Shown: positions 58,162 to 64,000 of the stretch, piece after piece | Layout: every line of letters starts with the position of its first letter | How positions within the stretch are numbered: position 1 is the first letter of the stretch | Assembly (NCBI GenBank): GCA_034190875.2 | Contig: CM067354.1 | Span: 48,959,908-49,023,907 of the forward strand | Source of the DNA: Urechis unicinctus | Lineage: Eukaryota; Annelida; Polychaeta; Xenopneusta; Urechidae | DNA length: 64,000 nucleotides | Direction: 5' to 3' | Position numbers and translations under genes: made by a program | The notes under the pieces: model-generated | Seen by the model: the letters and a program-made list of their open reading frames with translations, nothing else | Database searches by the model: none | What the model was told of the DNA's origin: nothing

Positions 58162-59983
58162 CTTAAAATTTATAGTCTCATCAACCTAATGTTAACATAC
58201 GAAGGAAGTCTATCGTGTCATTTTGTATGTTAAAGCGCGTACCTGTTGATAACTGATGTATTGTAAATGATCTTATAACCTCTAGCTATAAATAGTTAGT
58301 ATTTGTTCCACTACAGTGTTTGATCGCTGATACAATAAATGTCATCTTTATATGATCGCAAGCAGCTATCGTTGACTATGACCTGATCCAAAGATATGAA
58401 AGCAATCGATTGCGTCTATCCCGGTTAAAAGCAAAACCTCATTAATTCAGGTCACTTTAACCCTAACAAATGACTTGATTTAATCGGAATATTCAATTAT
58501 CAGTCCCAAGGCAATGTAAAAAAAAAATCACCCCATTACCAAAAAATCGCAAATTGCATTACGCACATGACCACGCCTCCTGTAGAGCTTAGCTCGTATT
58601 CCGTCAAGTCTTAGTTTCTGTTGCGTAAAGCAAGCGTGGATTACTTATACGGGCCGTCAATCACCATCATCCATCTATAAACTGTCCACTTGGTAAAACT
58701 TCTACGATTATCTTGACCAGTAAGATTAAGTTTGTCAAGTCTCCACATTTCCGGTAGGCTCTTACCCTATCTATTTATTCTTTTTAACGAGAGCACTGCC
58801 TTTCCATAAATGCCTCAATCATCATATCCCTCAGTCGTTTTTCTACATGTCTATTGTGAGCTACCTCAGTTACTCTGAGGTATGTTCAGTTGGCAATATC
58901 AACGGCGTGGAATATTTTGTGAGCCATCCAAGATGAACTTTGCAAGTTCTCTGCCAGGTGTACTGAAAGGTAGCCTGACAATTATACACAAATGCATTCA
59001 ATCAAAGCAGCTGGACATAGTCTGTTGCAAAAGGACATAGAAAGAATGCCGTCGAGATGTGGAGAGTCTTAGTAAGGCTGGTGCATCTCAAACAGATGTC
59101 CATTTCTATAAAGGCAGGTAAATACCTAATTGTATAGATGCATAGAATGGAAAGCGTAAATTTAATAATGACTTACTTTAGCAGAATTCATAATGGTAAC
59201 AGCTAAATAATGTTTATGCCACTTAAACGCACCAGCAAGCGGTTCATCGTATGAATAAATTAGGCAATGTGTATATCCTTGATAGTCGTCTTCTCGAGAA
59301 CATATGCAGAAGTGAATCAGAGAGTACAACATTAGATCATGAACGAGCACGTCAATGTTCATTCCAGCGATAGCACACATAGCTCCATGATTGATTAAAT
59401 GAATGTATCCGACATTAAATGCATCAATACTATTTTCCTCTACTGACACAATTAAACTAGCCACGAGCTGTTGGCATGATTTATTTTAATCAATTTTGTG
59501 TATGTATGATATTGATGTTACCATGCGCAAAAACATCTCTATATACAAGAATTAAAATTAGATGCTCGAGAGGAGTAAGCACGCGATAAACATTCGCACA
59601 CATGTTATTGTATGTTAAGTGTACCTTTCTAACTGTAAATTAACGGAAATCGATCATTGTGTTGCTAGCGATGAACCACATGGTACTGACCAATTCATCC
59701 ATGCTGTCTTTAACTGCAAGTTATGGCTGGCAAAAGTGAAAGCAGGGCAGCAAGGATAAATAGCCATGGTACTGTCAGCATAGATATGTCGGAATAACTA
59801 TGCTTACCATAAGTGTCACCAATGTGAAAATGTCAATGTCAACGGATCTATTCATTTTCACGTCTACAGCAACTTAACAAATGCTTTCATTAAAGGGTGT
59901 TTTCCGTTTAGTTTTTACAGAAATTTGTCTTAGCAAATATCATTGAAAGTACGTACTGCTTAACGTTGTAAAATCAAACAGGC

Positions 59984-60486
59984 GTCTGGCTCAAACGAAC
60001 ATCTTGTAAACAAGAGATTATGCCTTTTTCGTTTCAACCTAAATACAACAGTTTTTATTGATAGATCCCACACAACTATACGAATTAGTTTGCTATTTCC
60101 AATGCAGGAAAAGCTAGAAGATGAATACCGATATTATGGGTCTGGCTCAAACGAATATCTTGTAAACAAAAGATTGTGCCATTTTCGTTTCATCCTAAAT
60201 GCAACAGTTTTTATTGATAGATCCCACACAACTATACGAATTAGTTTGCTATTTCCGATGCAGGAAAAGCTAGAAGAAGAATATCGATATTGTGGGTCTT
60301 GTTTGGAGTATACCGCCGATTCGAATGCAGCCGACTCGACTGATAACGGAGTGGGGGGCACCCCACCTCAACCAGAATATATTTGAGGAATGCGATTCAG
60401 CCGTTAAAATCAACAGAACGTCAAAAAAATTGCCAAATAATTCAACGTGAACGTCACTGTGTACACACAAATCAAGTAAGAGTTTC
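59984..60486 (+). pseudogene. Decayed coding-like segment, unit B copy
   Basis: This is the unit B counterpart of 53,258-53,780, with the same 156-bp internal duplication and an open frame at 60,090-60,386 ending GTPPQPEYI. The alternative frame carrying NIFEECDSAVKIN is disrupted here by a ~25-bp deletion just before the shared TAA. Differences from unit A in the 98-codon frame are mostly amino-acid-changing. That argues against selection on that frame in at least one copy. Confidence 0.35.
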
Positions 60487-61390
60487 TTTTAGGTGCTTAA
60501 TAGAAGTGACATAAGAAATTATGTAATCAACTGATATCCTATGGGGCAGAGATATAATATTTTACTTACATCTGACTAGCCCGCACACATCGCTTTCACT
60601 CCTCGCAATTTACAGTGAAACGCGCAAGTTGATATACATTTACGCCAATAAACTGATGTATTGACAATGGAAATAATTATACACGTAGCATTTTATTTTG
60701 CAATTATTTTGTCATAACATACAATATGGTTTTCACAATTTCAAATGATTCAAGTCATAATTTACTCCTGCATATTCTATTATAGCAGAATTAGTCCTAA
60801 TCATATTCTGATTATACCTGCCTATCATGATATAAATTTATATCTCATATTCTGTACTAATTACTTCCACTTTGTATTCTTCAGCGTTTTGAACATTTAA
60901 TAATATTTAATCATATGTCTTATCAATGTCGATAGTAATCACATATTATAACCTCATACCAATACCAAGTATTCTAAATCTTTAAGCTCTATATCCTTAC
61001 CTCATGTTTTCATAAAAGTTGTACATGACAATGACATTGTTAGAAATATACCACTGCATATCAATTGTAATAGTTTTATACCCTTAAACTTGATTTTTGA
61101 CTCCTTGACAAAATTATATTTGTTCTTAGTGTGTACATATTTACGCCAATAAGATGATAAATACATAACCTTTGAATGTCGGCAATTGAATTTGTCTGTC
61201 CATGGTGTTGTAGTTTTATTTTATTGTCAAAATTTTAAGGTCCTTTAACTTGTCTGTAATTTGAGACAAGGTTTCGGAAAGACCACCTCAGAAAAACGAA
61301 AATTAATAGGCTTCGTTTATTCACTACTAACAGCAAAATATTTTCAAACAGCTAATATTTGATATTCAGATAATGTGATCCTCAATATCA

Positions 61391-61743
61391 TGTAACATGA
61401 ATTATAAATTTTATTACACATTATTGTTAATAATCGTATCACTCCCTCCGGCGCCATTCATTTTTTGAACCTTAAACGTCTACATTACATAGACATAACA
61501 TCCTCAAGTTGCGCTTTCCATTTATTCAAGCTTAAAAGTAGCTGCGAAGGCAATGGCGTCTGGTTACAGCCAACATCAAACCTGTCATGCGTAGATGACC
61601 ATGACCTGATGACGCCGTGGTCATGCTCACTGGATAATTTGGCACTGCAACTAGCAGCAAGGAAATAACGTTGGGATCTTTATTCTTGTGTGATAGCCAC
61701 CGCCCCCTTTAATTTATTCCCTGTCAGCCTATCCGGACTACAT
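61391..61743. other. Near-identical block shared by units A and B (copy in B)
   Basis: This is the unit B copy of the 353-nt block at 54,721-55,073, offset by exactly 6,670 with no indel. Its one substitution changes Leu to Gln in the plus-strand frame and Ser to Cys in one minus-strand frame. It is silent in the other minus-strand frame. Confidence 0.5.
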
Positions 61744-62094
61744 ACTACATGCAAACGCCAAATTGAGATGGGTTTTTAGTTGACATAAGCTACTTATGAA
61801 TTGTTGATCCCGTATGCGTCTAATCCACAGTGTTCCATATACCGGGATCTGCTGATGCCAAAGTTATTCTACTAGATAGCTCTGTTACATACAATTGGGA
61901 CAACAATATGAAGCGGTTATATTGGGTACAAAGATTTAATTTTGGATGCCCTACTCAATACGCATTGACACGTGCCATCAAGGAAGCACAAGGGCGATAA
62001 TGTCTTTACAGTCTAATTGTGTGGCTAATGTCAAATAGTTCCTGAGAGAATATGTTTTGCATGGGAATTTTACAGATGTACGGCAGATGCCGGG

Positions 62095-63222
62095 TTTAGA
62101 ATGAATAAATTGCTCATCTGTTGCCAACTTAATCAATGCAAATTAACCAAATGTGCGTTCAAATGGTTTTCAACTGATTTTGTCTTCTACTGAATTACGT
62201 CTCAGATTGCCTCGGCGTCGTCAACGAGTGAGCTATGCAATACAGAAAGTTGACATAATATCATTGAAGTGAATATCGTAATACAAAAACCCAACTCATT
62301 TTTTGATAGTTATCGACAATGGGTTTCAGAAGATAATATCTAATTATGTCGGTAACATCGACGTAGCTCAGTAGCTATTAAAACCACTTGAAAACGAATG
62401 ACTCAATTTGCACTCACGTTAACTATGCTCTGCTCGAGAGCACTAGATTCATTTTTACCTGGCTAATTGGCAGCCCGTCATAACAATATACGAACCAATT
62501 TCGCCCATCATACAGGATTGCAATAAGAGGCAATAATACATTGATAACTGTGAAATGAATAATGACAATTGTATTGCTGCAGAGGGTATTCCAATATTTT
62601 AGCATGGGGATGTAGCTGATACAATTTCTCATCCCCCCAAACCCTGTCAAACGCCGATAGAACACGTCACTACCCTACGTCATACAAGACATGCTATTTG
62701 GGATGGGATGGGCGGTAGGATGTAGAGAGAGAGTACACAGAGAGCGACTATGGCAATGAAACATCTGGTCTGTGCGAGTACACATACTTTTTAACTGGTT
62801 CTTGACAATTGTAATACATGCTTACTCTTAATATTCCTTGCAAAGCCTTATTATAGCAATATTTTAACCCAAATATTAGTGTCCATCCTACTATGAACAT
62901 TCGTAGTCAAGGCAGATTCATGAGATTATATATTCTACAGTGACCTTGTGCAACACGGCGTCTCAATGCGTGCCTATTTGACGAACGCCTACAGTGTCAG
63001 GCATTTTCGCCATCTTGTCGGCCCAGATACATCTCCCGCGTGTATAGTTTGTCATATTGATGATGTGGCCATTCTGGTCAGGTGTTGATTCGTAACGCTA
63101 TGAAGGCTGTGACTAACATTGCTTCCATCATTTCCCCTACAGTTATCTGTCCTACTAGAAAAGTCACACATGATCACAACATAATTGAAGACACTGAATA
63201 ACAAATCATTCCCTCACTCACT
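62095..63222. repeat. Tandem duplication array, unit C (truncated, ~1.1 kb)
   Basis: This third copy is heavily deleted. It carries the start of the unit (62,095-62,565), jumps to sequence matching 49,868-50,085, then to a piece matching 50,178-50,212, then to a piece matching 50,817-51,220. It stops inside the first CACTCACT of the degenerate tetranucleotide repeat at 63,211-63,222. Unique sequence and then UNC79 exon sequence follow. The array therefore decays from left to right: 8.1, 6.7 and 1.1 kb. Confidence 0.8.
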
Positions 63223-63293
63223 AGCAAGCGTTTAAATTATCACTAACACTTCTTCGTGTCAACATACACAAACCCTATCTATCACTGCCATAC

Positions 63294-63495
63294 CTTGTAG
63301 ACTGGAGATATCTCCGGTGTTCTCCAAATCGAGCTGAGCCTCCAGACAGAGGGTGTCAAAGCGATTGAGAAAGAACATCCAGGAAAAGATGTCCTTGTCA
63401 CGAAGGATGACAGACAGCAGGTACATCTTGTGGAGAAGCATCGTGCGGTCATTGATGACCGAGTCAAACTGGAACTCCAGGCAGTGACACACGCA
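63294..63495 (-). CDS. UNC79: UNC79 internal exon (downstream one of two)
   Basis: This exon continues UNC79 from the one at 63,639-63,820. It starts in phase 0 with CVCHCLEFQFDSVINDR and runs through FFLNRFDTLCLEAQLDLE to end near TGDISSLQ. Human UNC79, as I recall it, has the same order without gaps: C-x-C-L-D-F-Q-F-D, then SWEFF, then NRFETLSLEAQL. The acceptor is GGCTAG at 63,496-63,501, preceded by a good pyrimidine tract (TTTCTCTG, CTCGTTTCTG). The donor is AAG|GTATGG at 63,294/63,293. The exon is 202 nt, 67 codons plus one base, so the next exon must start in phase 1. The intron separating the two exons is 143 nt. No continuation (the family's next segment has a KIKRARF-like motif) was recognised at lower coordinates. 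The low-coordinate side of the exon is only ~70 bp from the end of a tandem duplication array. Confidence 0.9.
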
Positions 63496-63638
63496 CTAGC
63501 CAACAGAAACGAGACTGGTCAGAGAAAGTGGGATGTTATTTACCGATGCAAACGATTAAGACTAGGATACCTGTACTTCAGTTCTGCTCATTTGCATATT
63601 TAAGAGACATATGTAAATGTTTATGAGTAAGGTAATAC
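63496..63638 (-). other. UNC79: Short UNC79 intron (143 nt)
   Basis: This is a GT-AG intron between two UNC79 exons. The donor reads GTATTA at its high-coordinate end. The acceptor is preceded by a pyrimidine-rich stretch and reads GGCTAG. Codon phase is conserved across it (phase 0), which supports both exon calls. Confidence 0.85.
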
Positions 63639-63820
63639 TCTGATGGAAGAGTCCTTGACCGTTTCCAGGTAGAGGGTGGTTCGTTGTACGACTGCCGAGT
63701 TGATGTCATTGAGGGAACCAATAAGATAGCAGAACGCGTGGGCCAACGAGGTCATGATCTGTTGGTTACTCTCGATCATTTTGATGTTCGTGAGCCTTGC
63801 CAGCATTGTCACCTTCTCGA
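63639..63820 (-). CDS. UNC79: UNC79 internal exon (upstream one of two)
   Basis: This internal exon encodes about 61 residues of UNC79, the large HEAT-repeat-like scaffold that, with UNC80 and FAM155, holds the NALCN sodium-leak channel at the neuronal plasma membrane. Read on the minus strand, the frame starts VEKVTMLARL, continues through SLAHAFC near residue 25 and DINSAVVQR near residue 39, and ends KDSSIR. It aligns without gaps to the matching part of human UNC79 as I remember it, where VEKV, SLAHAFC, the D-x-N-x-AV motif and a T-x-K near the end recur. The acceptor is TTGGCAG at 63,821-63,827 and the donor is GTATTA starting at 63,638. The exon is 182 nt; it begins with two bases of a split codon and ends on a codon boundary. 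The preceding exon is not visible in 63,821-64,000, so it should lie beyond the window. Family assignment is strong; exact ends are inferred from splice consensus. Confidence 0.88.
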
Positions 63821-64000
63821 CTGCCAACACCACACCCACAGCAACATATAGGTACACACACACAGTTCATCAGGGTTTTTTAAACGAGAATTACACAGGA
63901 GAGCAAGATCATCACTCGTAATTAATCAGTCCTTTCCAACAGGTAAAAAATCCTCTCTGTAAGTTGGTCTATGTCCAGTATTGATGGTGACAACTTGATG
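63821..64000 (-). other. UNC79: UNC79 intron upstream of first visible exon (partial)
   Basis: This is the 3' part of the intron before the VEKV exon. It includes a TG-rich stretch just before the acceptor. I looked for the preceding conserved UNC79 segment in the three minus-strand frames and did not see it, so this intron probably runs past the window edge. Confidence 0.6.

Larger units (their letters stand above)
55435..62094. repeat. Tandem duplication array, unit B (~6.7 kb)
   Basis: This is the second unit of the array, directly adjoining unit A. Offsets to unit A change stepwise along it: about 7,163 at 49,191/56,354, 6,800 at the CACT repeat, 6,726 at 53,364/60,090 and 6,670 at 54,795/61,465. 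Each step marks indels that accumulated since duplication. Relative to A it lacks ~970 bp at 56,352 and ~375 bp near 57,684. Its first few hundred bases resemble unit C more than unit A (both read GCCAACTTAATCAATGC), so B and C share a more recent ancestor at their left ends. Confidence 0.85.

Noticed and set aside
63282..63503. Second minus-strand frame (Ser/Thr-rich) over the UNC79 exon
   Set aside because: It is the shifted-frame shadow of the UNC79 exon. The other frame matches UNC79 motifs and both splice phases.
63294..63820. UNC80 or Furry-family assignment for the two exons
   Set aside because: I considered both large neuronal/HEAT-type families first. The segment order VEKV, SLAHAFC, C-L-x-FQFD, NRF-TL-LEAQL fits UNC79 without gaps and not the others as I recall them.

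Overview
This window is eukaryotic, and almost certainly from an animal. It is AT-rich, has no operon-like gene packing, is full of microsatellites and minisatellites, and is mostly non-coding. The only confidently recognised gene content is two adjacent minus-strand exons at 63,294-63,820. They have canonical splice sites and compatible phases, and encode a segment of UNC79, a large subunit of the NALCN sodium-leak channel complex. UNC79 with this intron style points to a bilaterian. The dense tandem duplications and microsatellites would suit a marine invertebrate, but species or phylum cannot be told from the sequence. Because UNC79 is transcribed leftwards and its next exon was not found, most of the window may be one very long UNC79 intron, or the gene may end or be broken near 63 kb.

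Layout. 1-25.6 kb: non-coding DNA made largely of old, diverged duplications. One ~5 kb tandem pair is 2.7-5.9 kb against 7.65-11.4 kb. A second family recurs at ~15.2, 19.5 and 21.7 kb. Segments at 6.06-8.35, 11.62-12.24 and 13.78-13.87 kb are ancient relatives of the young array at the right end. 25.66-25.85 kb: a pure (TA)95 tract. 25.9-32.6 kb: featureless apart from a CAT microsatellite. 32.63-33.07 kb: a 17-bp minisatellite with an 8-unit higher-order period. 33.88-34.36 kb: a TA/GA-to-CT/TA tract that forms a large imperfect palindrome, followed by a 0.36-kb tandem duplication. 35.1-43.7 kb: no recognisable genes. 43.7-47.3 kb: a duplicated 0.7-kb segment (two copies) with a 173-bp tandem satellite between the copies.

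47.3-63.22 kb is a young tandem array: unit A (47.3-55.43 kb), unit B (55.43-62.09 kb) and a truncated unit C (62.10-63.22 kb). It ends inside a degenerate CACT repeat only ~70 bp from a UNC79 splice donor. Units A and B are mostly a few percent diverged, but contain blocks of 353 and 421 nt with a single mismatch each. They also carry decayed coding-like sequence and a CTCF-like motif.

No RNA genes, CRISPR arrays, bacterial-style operons or complete protein-coding genes were found. Most short open frames here are chance frames or microsatellite translations. Duplication relationships were established by eye and their boundaries are approximate.
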